DNA of 64,000 nucleotides from JAVKDP01 sp040222185 (GCA_040222185.1 JAVKDP010000003.1:1-64000), one strand, 5' to 3'. Positions 17,739-28,706 are shown, counted from the stretch's first letter. A program made the numbers and translations. Notes: a model not told the origin generated them from the letters alone.

Positions 17739-20700
17739 AGTATTTTTGCATTAGAGTTTTTGCATGCTGAAAAATCTCATTTTTAAATGATGGACTTAAT
17801 TTATCTACATTGTCAATAAAAAACCTTCCCCATTCAGCATTATATCTGCTATGAGGAGCTAAATGTACTGACCTCTCCAGAAAAACTCCATATCTTGGGT
17901 TATGAACATTGATACCTGCTGTCGCAAATTCCTTAGCAAATTCTTGCGGTAAAACGTGGTGTGCATGTATATTACTTCCTGGATTTACACCCCCGTTATA
18001 CGCTCTGATTAGATTTTCTCTAAAATTACTTTTCGTAAATGATAACATACGAGCATCCTCTACGAAATCAACTCGTTGAATTATATTACTCGAATTATTT
18101 TGAAAACCATTACCATACTTACTTATATCTCTTGCGGGCCCAATTTCTGTCGGACTAAGGGTGTGATCTGGAACTTCTCGGGTTATTGACGTAGTAGTAG
18201 TTGTTGTTGCTGTTGTTAAGTTAGAGTTCTGAGAAATGACATTTCCTCGTAAGAAACCACGACCATTTACTACTGCAGCACCACCATTAATAATACCCCC
18301 AGTTAGTAAGGATGTTCCAGCACCTACAAGTATATCTTGGGTTGTTGGAAGTGGGTCTTGAAAGTAGAGTGTATTCCCGATGGATTGAATTGGAGTAGAA
18401 GCCAGATAACCATATACACCACTAAATGCTCCTGCCGCAAAGCCTCCAGCACCTGCGGCTCCTCCACCTGCTGCAAGAAATGAAGCGCCTCCAGTTGCCG
18501 CAGCTACGCCTCCAGCAGCGGCTCCAATACCAAAAGCTGCAACTCCATCCCAAAAAGAATCTACTTTGCCTTGATAAATTTTAGTCCCAAGATTAACAGC
18601 TCCCCCAACTACTGCACCAATAACTATATGCCAAAAATTCCCATCACTATCTATAAAGATAACTGGATTATTCCCTGAGAACATATATGGGGAAAATCCT
18701 TGATCAGCAGGGTCTAGAACCGACCACCGGCCAAGAGCTGCATCATAATAACGAGCTCCAAAATAGTGCAGTCCCGATTCTTCATCCAACTCTTTCCCTG
18801 TAAAACCTTCTTTGGTTCCTTCGTCAAAACTGGCCCTGATTAATGCCCCAAAGGGGTAATAGTCATAGGTTTCTTTGATCACATTGTTATCATCTACTAC
18901 TTGCCGGGTAGAACCAAGATGATCATATACATAGAAACGCTGATCTCCATTTGTTGCCTGGCGACCTATTAATCCTATCCCATATAAATTCCAGTGTTTA
19001 ATGGTGCCGGTAGCATCCGTAACTGCAAGAACTACCCCCCCATCCATAATGTAGTATTCTTCTTCGGTTGTAGTTTGGGTTACGGTATTCACTACTTCCT
19101 TACTAATTCTCCAACCCGACGAGTTGTATCGGTATAGTGCTTCCAGAAGCCCGTTCACTCGCATTCCTACTGGCAGGTTCTTACTCCCATAAGATATCCT
19201 GTCAAATTTATGAGTGTCGCCTGTCATGTTACCATCTAAATCATAACTATAGGTAGCATCTTCAGCATCCCAATCCACCCCACTTGTCGTTGCTACAGCG
19301 TCTGCCACAGCGGCTAACTTATTAGAACCGGAATAGGTGTAAGAAAGATCATCCACTAAAGTTGGGTTATTGTATCTCTTCAGAGAAGTGATGTTCCCGT
19401 TTTTATCATATGAAACGGTATCTAAATCATAGTTCTCTGTGCCATTTACATAATCAGCTCTGATCATCTGATTGAGAGCATTATAGGTATAGGTATAGGA
19501 GTAACCTGCTCCATTATTGCTCACATTCGTTTCATTTATGGTGCCATCGTCGTTATAGGTGAAATCCTGGAAGTAACTAAACGACCCTCCTATAATCTCA
19601 TTGATCCGGCCTTGTTCGTCATAGTCATAAGTCATAGTGGCCTTACTTACCCCGGTTATAGTCTGAGATTCTGCTTTTCCTTCTGCATCATAGGAGTAGG
19701 TAACCATTGGAGTAGCCGGACGAGTGGAAGAAGTGCTGGTATACACTTCTGTTGTTCTACCCAATGCATCATAGCTGTAAAAGTGATACAAACTCTGACT
19801 AGTACCCACTTTCGTGTGCTGGCGAATAACCTGCCCGGCATCGTTATACTGATAAGCAATCTCTGTACGAAGCCCCGGTTTATCCTGTGTAAGTATCCAT
19901 TTTTTTGCCGGCCTCCCTTCGAAGTCATAACTGTAATAGATGGCTTGCCAGGCTTCATCATTCGTTGCCCCAGCATCCAAACCCGGGCTGATACTGGCTG
20001 TAAAATTACTCCCGTTTTTAGCGTGGAAACCTGGTTCCAGTATAACTTTCGAACCGGATTCTACACTTTGATTTCCATTTGGCTCAATACTATAACTGGT
20101 TCCTAGAATAATATTCCCAGCGGCTGATAACGTCCCTCCAGACCCGCTGATCGAAGTGTTATTTACATCCAATGAACTTGCAGACTTACCGTTTGTCTTA
20201 TAAGCTTCAGCCGTTGTTGCTTTTAGTGTATTCTCTTGATCAATAATCCCTGTTTGAGAACTAAACAAAGACCATGGAAACATGGCAGACGAAGGACTTT
20301 CATCGTAGGCGCTCACCGAAATACTATTCAGATTGTCTGATTCGAATGCATAATTTATATCCCCATACAAGGAATTATAAGTTGCTTCTCCTTCTCCACT
20401 TAAAATCGGTCTTCCAAAAGCATCATAACTGGTAAAACTAACTGAGCCTTGTACTGCCTGCTGAGCACTTTGGCTAAAACGAAGTCGACCCAGTTTATCA
20501 TACTTAGCACTAGCTGTCCCTGCATCAGGAGAGGTTGTTGATGTATTTAATCCCAGAAAATTACTGGTGCTTGTAGCAACCCAATCTACATCTAGACTAC
20601 CTGTTGGAGGAGCGAAGTAGTTCGGCGGACGGTTTTCTGAGGTTCTTGCTACAGGATCAATTATTGACTCGGAAGTGATTTGCTCTGTTAACCCCACTGC

Positions 20701-23700
20701 AGCAACACTTCGAAGAGCCTGTCCTGAATAATCAGAGTAGGTTACAGACTGTACATTCCCTAAATCTGTAATAATTGTTTTAGAAAAAACAATGTTGTTA
20801 ACTGTCTCGGAACTATAAGTATATTCTATTTTTTCGGTTCCCGAACCGACTGGCAGAAGCGATTTCATTCTGCTTAAAGGATCGGCATAGTATTCTGAAG
20901 TACTATACAAGCGTACACTCCCCGAGGTTCCATAATAGCTTTGAGCATTTGTGGCAAAACTGACATCGTATTTATTACCGGTTGCATACTCGTAGGGCCT
21001 CCATCCTTTTATAGCCCTTCCCAGGTCATCGTATTCTGTATGGCTTACGGTATAGTTAGTGCCATTCCATGCCTGGTTTTGGATATCTTGTCCACTCCCG
21101 TTCCTAAATGAAACTGCGTAGCCAGGGCGTGACTCTCCTTCATACTCCAGTTCTCCTACATACACGTCGTCAATGAGAAAGTCCATGTCAATATTGGAAC
21201 TAATAACCAATTTTGATAACAAATCCGGGTCATTCCACTGGAAATGTTCCCCTCCCCCCGTATTTAACTCTGCTTCAAATAAGGTCCAGTTCGCATTCGA
21301 TAAAACTATAGAGCCTTGTTCAACCACAGCTGACCCACTCTTTGCAAGCTCCACTGTAACGGTAGGTGCAGAAGGAACATATCCATGGGTTTTTATCCAG
21401 AAACGAACAAAGTAATCCTTTCCCTGCCATAAAAATTCATTCTTGCTTAGTGTTTGGGATAGTTCTCCTCCACTTTGCTGATCATATTTTAAGGCGTATA
21501 ATCCGGAATATCCTTCTCCTTTAAGACGTTCTATAGCACTTGCTCCTGAAGCATCCCAATAATCTGCATCGTCAATATCTCCATACTCCCCACCCGAATT
21601 ACGAATGGCATTATAAGAGGGGTAACTTACCTGGTATGTAGCGTTCGGTTTCGTGGTTGAAAATATAGTTCCAGTCAGTTGCCGGGATAATACCGATGAA
21701 CCACCAGACACTACCAAACCATCCGGGCTCAAAGTCTCTACAGCTCGTTGGTTTTCGTCACGTATTATTCTGGTTCGATAACCTTCCGCATTCGACGTTT
21801 CAGATACGTCCAGGTAATTACTTGTGTAAGCTGTGGACGTTGTAATTCCATCATTCGGATATATTCGTAGGTTATCAAAGTAGGCTGCATTCCCATTCCC
21901 TGAGAATCCATAATAAATCGTACTGCTTGAAGGTGTGGTGGTGGTCGTTTTTATAACCTGCTTACCATTAATGATTACCTCAACATCTTGTAGACTACGG
22001 GTTATGATACGCACATGATGCCAGTTTTTGACCGAGGAAGAAATACTTCCCGTTGCAATGGTTGCTCCTCCATTTTGGTTGAGCAACTTAACAGATCCGT
22101 CCCCATACACTCTCAGCTGTAGCCCAGGTGTAGAAGCTCCAGGGGTTGCACTTGTAAGTCCAAAATCAAAACCGAAAAAGGTAGCTGAAGTACTGGTCGT
22201 TAGTTTGGCATCAAACTCCAGGATGGAGTTGGAATGATCTAAAGCCGTTGGGTTACGAAATGAACTGATCGTAGATCCATTGCCCGGGAACGTAAGATAA
22301 GCGCCAGGATCCTGGACCCATGTGCCGCTAGTTTCAGTCCAAGTTTGCGTATCATATACTCCCTCGTCTCCATCATCAAAACCGGCAAAGAAAACTTCTG
22401 AAAGCTCAGCATTACTAAAGTTTGCAAGAACTCTTGTCCCATCAAACCCAAAAATCTTCGAACTGCTGAGTCCATCCCCACCAATAGTTTCAATAGGAAT
22501 TCCATATTGATTTCTGGTAACTATTTCTCCTGTTTTGATCCATCCATTTGTTGGTTCCCCGGTTCCAGACCAATTAGCAAAATCAAAGTTTACCGAGGAA
22601 GAGCTCTCTTTTATATAAGTTTTATGAGGGGCCCATTTACCTCCTCCCCAATCCTTCCAGGTAGTCACTGCTTGAGATGTATTCGTTACATTTACCTTCG
22701 TTTCGGATAGAGCAATAGGGGATAGAATGTTCTTATTCTTAAGGTCAGGATACTTTACCCACGCCCGAGTAACGGAGTTCTCCAGATCATACTCTACTCC
22801 ATCAATGGAGTATTGTTTTGTGGCTGATAAATATCGTAATCCTGTTGCTGTAGTAAAGCCATGACCTGCACTAGTTAAAACACCATCTACTTCATTTTCA
22901 GAACTTCCTAGCCTTACGTAATAACCTTTGTCAATTTGTGTTCCTCCTGAAACCCGGTTAATTTCCTTTTCATAAACCCGGTAGTAATTAGTATTCTCAG
23001 AAAGCATATTACCCCCAGTTATACTATCATAAACCCTGGTCTTATAAAGTGAACCACTCACTTTGCTAAGGAACAAGTGAGCCGTTGTTTTACTCAAATC
23101 TGTAGGGTAACTAACTGAAGCAGGTGAGACAGATAGCTCTGTATTTGTAAGTCCGTTAAAAAAATAATGCTCTGTTCGTCCTTCTGCAGGATTACCTGCT
23201 TTAGTAACCACTTTGTTATACTGAGCTATAGAACCCGATTGGTCAGAAGTGGCTTTCGAGGTCTCATACTCAAACACTATTTGGTTCGTTTCGTAGCCAT
23301 TATCGACTTCTACTTTTGTAATAGGGTAGTCTTTTATTTTACCACTTGCTTTGTAGTTTACTACTTTGCTTAGGGTAATTTCTGTAGCATCTTTAAGGGA
23401 GCCATGGTTAAAAGTAAAGAAGATATCTGCACCAAAATTATCTGACCTTTGAGCAAAGTTATCGCTCGTCCTTGTAAACCCAATAAATTGATTCGGATAG
23501 TTTAGTACTGTACCTGTAAAGCTCCCATTCTTTAAAAACTGAATATGAGCATCAATATCCTGAGTACTATTGTGCCTAGTTTCATAGCCAACATAATTGA
23601 TCCCTCCTCTTATACTTGGATACTCAGCATACCTATTCGTTCCCTGAACCAATGTACCCATAAGGTTAATGTCATTTTCAAAGTCAATCGCATACACTTT

Positions 23701-26451
23701 GTCATCATTAGTGATATACCTGTACCCCATATAAGGATAGGTGAAGTTCGAGTTCCCAGGAAAAATACCATCCCCTGGAGGAGCGCTAATTATCGCACTG
23801 CTTCCTTGGCTCGCGCTATTAGGGTCATACTTTCTTACTACTCCATCATTATCATAGTCTCTTACTAGAACGAGATCATTTCCAATACTCGAGTATATTT
23901 CGGGAGTATAAACCGTTGCGGGAACTCCTAGAATATCGAACTCAACCCCATCAAACCTCCTGAATAAAGGGGCACTACCTGATCTCTGAGTGAAAGCAAT
24001 CAATGCTCCGTCTATTAATACTGGATCGTAATCATTATGTTTTCCAACATTCACTCCAGAAGTAATGCCATAGTCCTCTAATAAATTATATACATATAAA
24101 TTATCTGCATCTGCATCATCTTCTTTTGACTTTATTGCGATCAATGAGCCATTTGCAGTAATAACATTTTTATCAACGATATTCGAAATATTTGATTGAA
24201 ACTTGGTTAGGCTTGTGAGCCATGTAGTTTTTAGTTGCCAATTTTTTAATTCATCTAAATAACTTAACTGTAATACGTCTTTGCCTACAGCAACCTCATC
24301 ATCATGTATATAATAATTGTTCGTACCGCCGATAAAGAAGTCATTATTATTTGTTGTGTTTATTGAATTTATAGTATCGTCTTGAAAGGTTTCTCCGTCC
24401 CAGGTATATCTTTTTGTATACCCTGTCTCATTGTCTAGAATTACAAAGAAGTCATCCCCTGCTACTACATCTACAGAGCTTTTACTTAAGCTTGCAAATA
24501 CAGGAACCGTTGACGAAATCCAGTCACCTGTTTTTTCAGAGTCTTTATAAAACCAGGTAATCCTTTTGGTATCCTCTTTATGGTACCCTTCAATGATGAT
24601 GAAATATTTATCATGTGTAAACACTTCAAAATTTTGTTTTAGATCAACAATTTCTCCTCCATAACTAAAGGTCTGAGTGGGTTCAAACTCATCTAACCAC
24701 CTACCATCCCATGTCAAAACCTTTACCTTAAGGTTCGATCCGCTTCTATATGTCATTACTACATAATTAGAAGCAATAAATACTCTAGGATCTTCATAGC
24801 CCAACGGAGTAGATATCGTAACATCTCTATTACTATGAGCAAGCTCTAATTCGGAATAAGTGTACGTAACCTCTGCTCCGGTTGGATAAGTCACTTTCTC
24901 CAGGCTCATTGGATGAACATCTGAACTATTGTAATATTTGAACTTAAGATCAGGAAGCTCTTCACCGTTTGGATATACTTGTGTAATGGAATGTAATAGT
25001 CGCTTATAATCGGGATCACCGGCAGTACCGAACATACCATAGTTAAAGTCTAAGTAGTACAATAGTAAATCTGAGCTGTTAACTACATTAATGCGACTTA
25101 AATACTTTGTCTCATACTTTTCCTGGTATGCATCGGGTTCGTAGTGGCTGTCAACAGTAAAAGTAGGTATACTACTTATTTGAGGAGAGATATCGCAATC
25201 AGTTGCACAAAGATCTTCATCGTTTCCAGGATCAATTGATGTATTTTCTTCCAATTGTACAGTAAAAATATCCTCAAATGTTAATCCATTCGCGTCCTTA
25301 ATAGTTAGCCTGATATTTAGCTCAACCTGGTTTATCTCATTATAAGTCAGAGAGTAAGATGTACTTGATCCAAATGAAGCAGGATCGGGTTCCCAGTTAG
25401 GATTAACTTCTCTTGGGAATTCACTATAAGCGTGCTCCCACTTATAGGTATATGGGGCTGTTCCTCCTCCAGCCAGTGTAGCGTTCCAGCTTCCTGTTTG
25501 ACCGATATCCAAATTTTCGTTCCCAGAAATTATAGCGAAAGGATTATAAGGAGTCTTTAATTCCTGATGTGGATCTGTGTACTCATCCTGTAATTTGTTC
25601 TGGTATACAAATTGAATTTGTTCACCATTTGGATTTGTTATGGTTTGAAGGTAAGAGGCTTTGGTATGTTTCTTTGGGTTTACTGCATCGGGCACTCCAT
25701 GCCTACCCACCTCTTCTTCTACTACCAGGTAATCATAGGTAATCTCATCACCCCAGGTATTTTTAACTTTGGATAAATTCCAGGCTATAGCGTGTTGGCT
25801 CTGGTTTAGCGTTCGCATACTTGAACCTATCCAGTTTCCCCATTTCACTCCCCATTGGATCGAATTTCCATCTGAGGTGTTGTCCCATGGAATTGTAGAG
25901 AGCCCTCCTCCAAATACATAAGTCATCCCGTCTTCTTTAATAATCTCCCATCGTTCGTCAGATTTGTAGTAGGTGATTTTCCAAAACTGATAGTTTTTTG
26001 CCTCAAAGGTTTTAGTACCTCCGGCAGAAGAAGTCATAACTAACTCATTACTAATACCCCCGCTTACTAAATAAAAATCGTCGTCATGTACATTCCCTGT
26101 ATTTTTATGGTCCACTACGATTTTGTCATAATCCATAGACCAGCCCAATCCCAGAATACTGGTTGGTGCCTCAAGTGCCCACACATCCCGTTGATTTTGG
26201 ATATTACTATTATAAACAGCAGAAACGTTAGTGCTAAGCCCACCCCTCCCAGAAAGAGACAATAAATTAATGGGTAGGTTAACGTCTCCTGAATATAGGT
26301 TAACAGAGTTTTGCCCTGCTCCTTTCAAATCGGGATTTAAAAAGAAGGACCGTACTTCAGGAGATTGAGTAGAACGCTCCTGGGCATTCAATTCAATGAT
26401 TCCTGTACTACAAAAAAGGATGGCTAGTAAAAGACAGATACGTGATTTCAT
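17728..26451 (-). CDS. RHS/YD-repeat polymorphic toxin with AHH-type nuclease tip
   Basis: The protein is about 2907 aa. I prefer ATG 26451 because GAGAG precedes it and it starts the signal peptide cleanly; ATGs at 26463 and 26472 are alternatives. After the signal peptide come an SpvB-like N-terminal region and an inserted Ig/PKD-like segment near residue 300. Beta-propeller-like sequence follows, then a laminin-G-like domain near 1450-1540 and a second carbohydrate-binding-like domain near 1700. The YD-repeat shell occupies about 2150-2560. The RHS core ends with the hallmark GLHYFGARYYD...GRW and DPADQG. Next come a Gly/Ala-rich hydrophobic stretch (about 2605-2690), a Thr-rich linker, and a variable tip with HAHHVLPQEF and downstream H and N residues of the AHH/HNH-EndoVII superfamily. 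By analogy the shell encloses the toxin and releases it into a competitor. There is no type IX sorting domain, and the gene sits inside a T2SS/T4P locus. Confidence 0.9.
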   Translation of the reverse strand: MKSRICLLLAILFCSTGIIELNAQERSTQSPEVRSFFLNPDLKGAGQNSVNLYSGDVNLPINLLSLSGRGGLSTNVSAVYNSNIQNQRDVWALEAPTSILGLGWSMDYDKIVVDHKNTGNVHDDDFYLVSGGISNELVMTSSAGGTKTFEAKNYQFWKITYYKSDERWEIIKEDGMTYVFGGGLSTIPWDNTSDGNSIQWGVKWGNWIGSSMRTLNQSQHAIAWNLSKVKNTWGDEITYDYLVVEEEVGRHGVPDAVNPKKHTKASYLQTITNPNGEQIQFVYQNKLQDEYTDPHQELKTPYNPFAIISGNENLDIGQTGSWNATLAGGGTAPYTYKWEHAYSEFPREVNPNWEPDPASFGSSTSYSLTYNEINQVELNIRLTIKDANGLTFEDIFTVQLEENTSIDPGNDEDLCATDCDISPQISSIPTFTVDSHYEPDAYQEKYETKYLSRINVVNSSDLLLYYLDFNYGMFGTAGDPDYKRLLHSITQVYPNGEELPDLKFKYYNSSDVHPMSLEKVTYPTGAEVTYTYSELELAHSNRDVTISTPLGYEDPRVFIASNYVVMTYRSGSNLKVKVLTWDGRWLDEFEPTQTFSYGGEIVDLKQNFEVFTHDKYFIIIEGYHKEDTKRITWFYKDSEKTGDWISSTVPVFASLSKSSVDVVAGDDFFVILDNETGYTKRYTWDGETFQDDTINSINTTNNNDFFIGGTNNYYIHDDEVAVGKDVLQLSYLDELKNWQLKTTWLTSLTKFQSNISNIVDKNVITANGSLIAIKSKEDDADADNLYVYNLLEDYGITSGVNVGKHNDYDPVLIDGALIAFTQRSGSAPLFRRFDGVEFDILGVPATVYTPEIYSSIGNDLVLVRDYDNDGVVRKYDPNSASQGSSAIISAPPGDGIFPGNSNFTYPYMGYRYITNDDKVYAIDFENDINLMGTLVQGTNRYAEYPSIRGGINYVGYETRHNSTQDIDAHIQFLKNGSFTGTVLNYPNQFIGFTRTSDNFAQRSDNFGADIFFTFNHGSLKDATEITLSKVVNYKASGKIKDYPITKVEVDNGYETNQIVFEYETSKATSDQSGSIAQYNKVVTKAGNPAEGRTEHYFFNGLTNTELSVSPASVSYPTDLSKTTAHLFLSKVSGSLYKTRVYDSITGGNMLSENTNYYRVYEKEINRVSGGTQIDKGYYVRLGSSENEVDGVLTSAGHGFTTATGLRYLSATKQYSIDGVEYDLENSVTRAWVKYPDLKNKNILSPIALSETKVNVTNTSQAVTTWKDWGGGKWAPHKTYIKESSSSVNFDFANWSGTGEPTNGWIKTGEIVTRNQYGIPIETIGGDGLSSSKIFGFDGTRVLANFSNAELSEVFFAGFDDGDEGVYDTQTWTETSGTWVQDPGAYLTFPGNGSTISSFRNPTALDHSNSILEFDAKLTTSTSATFFGFDFGLTSATPGASTPGLQLRVYGDGSVKLLNQNGGATIATGSISSSVKNWHHVRIITRSLQDVEVIINGKQVIKTTTTTPSSSTIYYGFSGNGNAAYFDNLRIYPNDGITTSTAYTSNYLDVSETSNAEGYRTRIIRDENQRAVETLSPDGLVVSGGSSVLSRQLTGTIFSTTKPNATYQVSYPSYNAIRNSGGEYGDIDDADYWDASGASAIERLKGEGYSGLYALKYDQQSGGELSQTLSKNEFLWQGKDYFVRFWIKTHGYVPSAPTVTVELAKSGSAVVEQGSIVLSNANWTLFEAELNTGGGEHFQWNDPDLLSKLVISSNIDMDFLIDDVYVGELEYEGESRPGYAVSFRNGSGQDIQNQAWNGTNYTVSHTEYDDLGRAIKGWRPYEYATGNKYDVSFATNAQSYYGTSGSVRLYSTSEYYADPLSRMKSLLPVGSGTEKIEYTYSSETVNNIVFSKTIITDLGNVQSVTYSDYSGQALRSVAAVGLTEQITSESIIDPVARTSENRPPNYFAPPTGSLDVDWVATSTSNFLGLNTSTTSPDAGTASAKYDKLGRLRFSQSAQQAVQGSVSFTSYDAFGRPILSGEGEATYNSLYGDINYAFESDNLNSISVSAYDESPSSAMFPWSLFSSQTGIIDQENTLKATTAEAYKTNGKSASSLDVNNTSISGSGGTLSAAGNIILGTSYSIEPNGNQSVESGSKVILEPGFHAKNGSNFTASISPGLDAGATNDEAWQAIYYSYDFEGRPAKKWILTQDKPGLRTEIAYQYNDAGQVIRQHTKVGTSQSLYHFYSYDALGRTTEVYTSTSSTRPATPMVTYSYDAEGKAESQTITGVSKATMTYDYDEQGRINEIIGGSFSYFQDFTYNDDGTINETNVSNNGAGYSYTYTYNALNQMIRADYVNGTENYDLDTVSYDKNGNITSLKRYNNPTLVDDLSYTYSGSNKLAAVADAVATTSGVDWDAEDATYSYDLDGNMTGDTHKFDRISYGSKNLPVGMRVNGLLEALYRYNSSGWRISKEVVNTVTQTTTEEEYYIMDGGVVLAVTDATGTIKHWNLYGIGLIGRQATNGDQRFYVYDHLGSTRQVVDDNNVIKETYDYYPFGALIRASFDEGTKEGFTGKELDEESGLHYFGARYYDAALGRWSVLDPADQGFSPYMFSGNNPVIFIDSDGNFWHIVIGAVVGGAVNLGTKIYQGKVDSFWDGVAAFGIGAAAGGVAAATGGASFLAAGGGAAGAGGFAAGAFSGVYGYLASTPIQSIGNTLYFQDPLPTTQDILVGAGTSLLTGGIINGGAAVVNGRGFLRGNVISQNSNLTTATTTTTTSITREVPDHTLSPTEIGPARDISKYGNGFQNNSSNIIQRVDFVEDARMLSFTKSNFRENLIRAYNGGVNPGSNIHAHHVLPQEFAKEFATAGINVHNPRYGVFLERSVHLAPHSRYNAEWGRFFIDNVDKLSPSFKNEIFQHAKTLMQKYYGM

Positions 26452-26476
26452 AATTTCTCTCATTTTATACATTAAA

Positions 26477-27550
26477 TTATTTCTTCTTTTCTTCTTCGAG
26501 CTTCTGGATTCGTGCTAAGAGCTCCTGCATATTTTTTTGATTTGTCGCTCTTTCTGCTTCCAGTTCTTTTTGCTGCTCAATGGTGTGTAGGGTTAGCTCT
26601 TCAATTTTTTTGAGAAGCAACATATTCATCTCGCCTAAAGAGATTCCATTCGCTTCCATTTCTTTAGCAGATGGCACTTCTGGAAGGTGTTTATTGGCTT
26701 TAATAAAAGCTTCTATTTCGGAAAGGGTGGGTAAATCGTAGTCTTCTTCGAATACATAATCGGGGCCAGGAACATTTAAATCTACAATGATTTCTTCAGA
26801 GTGGATTTTACCTTTAACAGTAAGGGCCTGATCTGGGCTTGTAGTTCCTATTCCTACATTACCTGATGAAGTAACTCTCATAGCTTCAACAACATTTGCT
26901 CCTGTAGTTGAACTTGCATCTCCGCCAACGCTTAAAGCAAATCCCCCATTACTCAAAGTTCCTAACCTTAAGGAACCGGAGTTGTCTGTTAGAGCAATTT
27001 GTGTCCCACTATCTGTGCTTTCAAACGCAGAAACAACATCTGTAGTTGAACCATTAACATGTAATAATCTCGATGGGCTTGCTGTACCTATCCCTACATT
27101 ACCCCCTCTTTTGATTACCATATCTGCAGTTCCCCAGTTTATTAAGCTATCTTTACCGGTAGAAACATCCGAAACATAAAAGCCCATTGTTCCGCCATTC
27201 CCCATATACATTATGGAACCGGCCCCTCCACTATATGCACCAGCATCGTTTGAAAATTTAGTATTGCCCGTGACATTCAGACCACCAGAGGGACTTCCGG
27301 TTGCCTGGTATGCATTAAATAAAATCGCATGAGAACCACTCCAGGTATCATGGGTTATATTAATGTTAGTATAAGTAGTGTGCCCTAAATTCAGTCCCAC
27401 ATTTGAGCTTAAAGCATTTCGGTTAATCCCTATATCTAAGCCCGAGACCAATGCTTTTCCAGTTGTTGGGTAACTGTTTTGGGCTCTTATTTGAGTTACC
27501 AGGATTATTGGCAGTAGGGCGCAGAATAGTAAAAGCTTAATTTTTTTCAT
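26477..27550 (-). CDS. Tail-fibre-like secreted protein, paralogue 1 of 5
   Basis: The 357-aa protein starts with a signal peptide (MKKIKLLLFCALL...RAQ). It carries a beta-rich body with NVGIGTASP and NVGIGTTSP motifs typical of bacteriophage-tail-fibre-like surface proteins. It ends in the block GKIHSEEIIVDLNV, VFEEDYDLPTLSEIEAF and GISLGEMNMLLLKKIEELTL, then a Glu/Lys-rich coiled coil. This C-terminal block is shared with four adjacent genes and with many Bacteroidota proteins annotated as tail-fibre or S74-like; I see no firm catalytic S74 signature. A trimeric fibre assembled through the C-terminal coil is an inference. The gene ends 25 bp before the preferred RHS start and overlaps paralogue 2 by 14 bp. 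Confidence 0.82.
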   Translation of the reverse strand: MKKIKLLLFCALLPIILVTQIRAQNSYPTTGKALVSGLDIGINRNALSSNVGLNLGHTTYTNINITHDTWSGSHAILFNAYQATGSPSGGLNVTGNTKFSNDAGAYSGGAGSIMYMGNGGTMGFYVSDVSTGKDSLINWGTADMVIKRGGNVGIGTASPSRLLHVNGSTTDVVSAFESTDSGTQIALTDNSGSLRLGTLSNGGFALSVGGDASSTTGANVVEAMRVTSSGNVGIGTTSPDQALTVKGKIHSEEIIVDLNVPGPDYVFEEDYDLPTLSEIEAFIKANKHLPEVPSAKEMEANGISLGEMNMLLLKKIEELTLHTIEQQKELEAERATNQKNMQELLARIQKLEEEKKK

Positions 27551-28706
27551 CTCTTTTTATCAGTTCGTTAATCTGTTTTTGCTGTTGAATCGTAATAAGC
27601 GTCAGCTCTTCAATCTTTTTTAATAGCAGCATATTCATCTCACCTAATGAGATACCGTTAGCTTCCATTTCTTTAGCGGATGGTATTTCTGGAAGGTGTT
27701 TATTAGCCTTGATAAATGCTTCTATTTCGGAAAGGGTGGGTAAATCGTAGTCTTCTTCGAATACGTAATCCGGGCCAGGAACATTTAAATCTACAATGAT
27801 TTCCTCAGAATGGATTTTACCTTTAACAGTAAGAGCCTGGTCTGGATTTGAGGTTCCAATACCAATATTACCATTCTCATCTAATGATAGACCATTGTTT
27901 AAAGAAACCCCTGCTGTTAATTGCAAGGTATTGGTTGAATCATCTATCCAGATTCGTTTAGTGATATTCCCTGTTTCCGTCCATAAAGCAATTCCATCGT
28001 TTGGCCCTTCATTCTTAATCTGTATCGTTCCAACACCCTCGTTGCTAAAATCTCCAAAGAATAATCTTCCATCTATTTCTGTATTCTTAAGAAGCTCAAT
28101 CCTATTACTTCCTATTGTTAGCCTGTCTGTTCCTACATATTGCAATTTGATTGCACCTTCTGAGCTATCGTAGAGGATTCTTCCTGTGAGGTTTCCACTG
28201 GGATTCGCAAATGCATACCCCCCATCATTATTCGTGCCGTGATACACAACGACACCACGGCTCCCAATCCCATCTCCTATAACCAATTGATCCAGCGCTG
28301 TTCCGGTTATATCAATGGCAGCATTTCCTATTCCTACTCTACCAGAAGCGCCTATCTCCATTCGATCGCCATCTCCAGTCCGGAAGATTATCCTCCTTGG
28401 ATTACTTGAATTTTCGCCCGAACTGAAAATCATATTATCAAATCTGGATTTAAAGGTCCAACTTCCAGGCGAAGTACCTCCGGCACTAAAAATCCTGTTA
28501 TTTCCTCCACTTGCGCTTAAGAATTGTAATTGATTTGTACCTAAATATGTATCTCCATTTACGTGGAGTTTCGCTATGGGGCTTGTTATACCTATACCTA
28601 CATTCCCGGAGTTAAAATAAATATCACTGCCAGAAGTGGTCCACTGTGCATTAACACTAACATTCGTAAGTATACAAGCAGTTATCAGAACGAGTATTTT
28701 TTTCAT
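27537..28706 (-). CDS. Tail-fibre-like secreted protein, paralogue 2 of 5
   Basis: This 389-aa protein has a signal peptide ending VNAQ. The central region is unrelated in detail to its neighbours and carries NVGIGITSP and NIGIGTSNP motifs. The C-terminal ~80 residues are nearly identical to paralogue 1, including LNVPGPDYVFEEDYDLP. DNA identity in that block is also very high over about 130 bp, so the similarity is recent or is maintained by gene conversion. The short C-terminal tail (QQQKQINELIKRDEKN) is a coiled coil. Its start overlaps the end of paralogue 3 by four bases. Confidence 0.82.
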   Translation of the reverse strand: MKKILVLITACILTNVSVNAQWTTSGSDIYFNSGNVGIGITSPIAKLHVNGDTYLGTNQLQFLSASGGNNRIFSAGGTSPGSWTFKSRFDNMIFSSGENSSNPRRIIFRTGDGDRMEIGASGRVGIGNAAIDITGTALDQLVIGDGIGSRGVVVYHGTNNDGGYAFANPSGNLTGRILYDSSEGAIKLQYVGTDRLTIGSNRIELLKNTEIDGRLFFGDFSNEGVGTIQIKNEGPNDGIALWTETGNITKRIWIDDSTNTLQLTAGVSLNNGLSLDENGNIGIGTSNPDQALTVKGKIHSEEIIVDLNVPGPDYVFEEDYDLPTLSEIEAFIKANKHLPEIPSAKEMEANGISLGEMNMLLLKKIEELTLITIQQQKQINELIKRDEKN

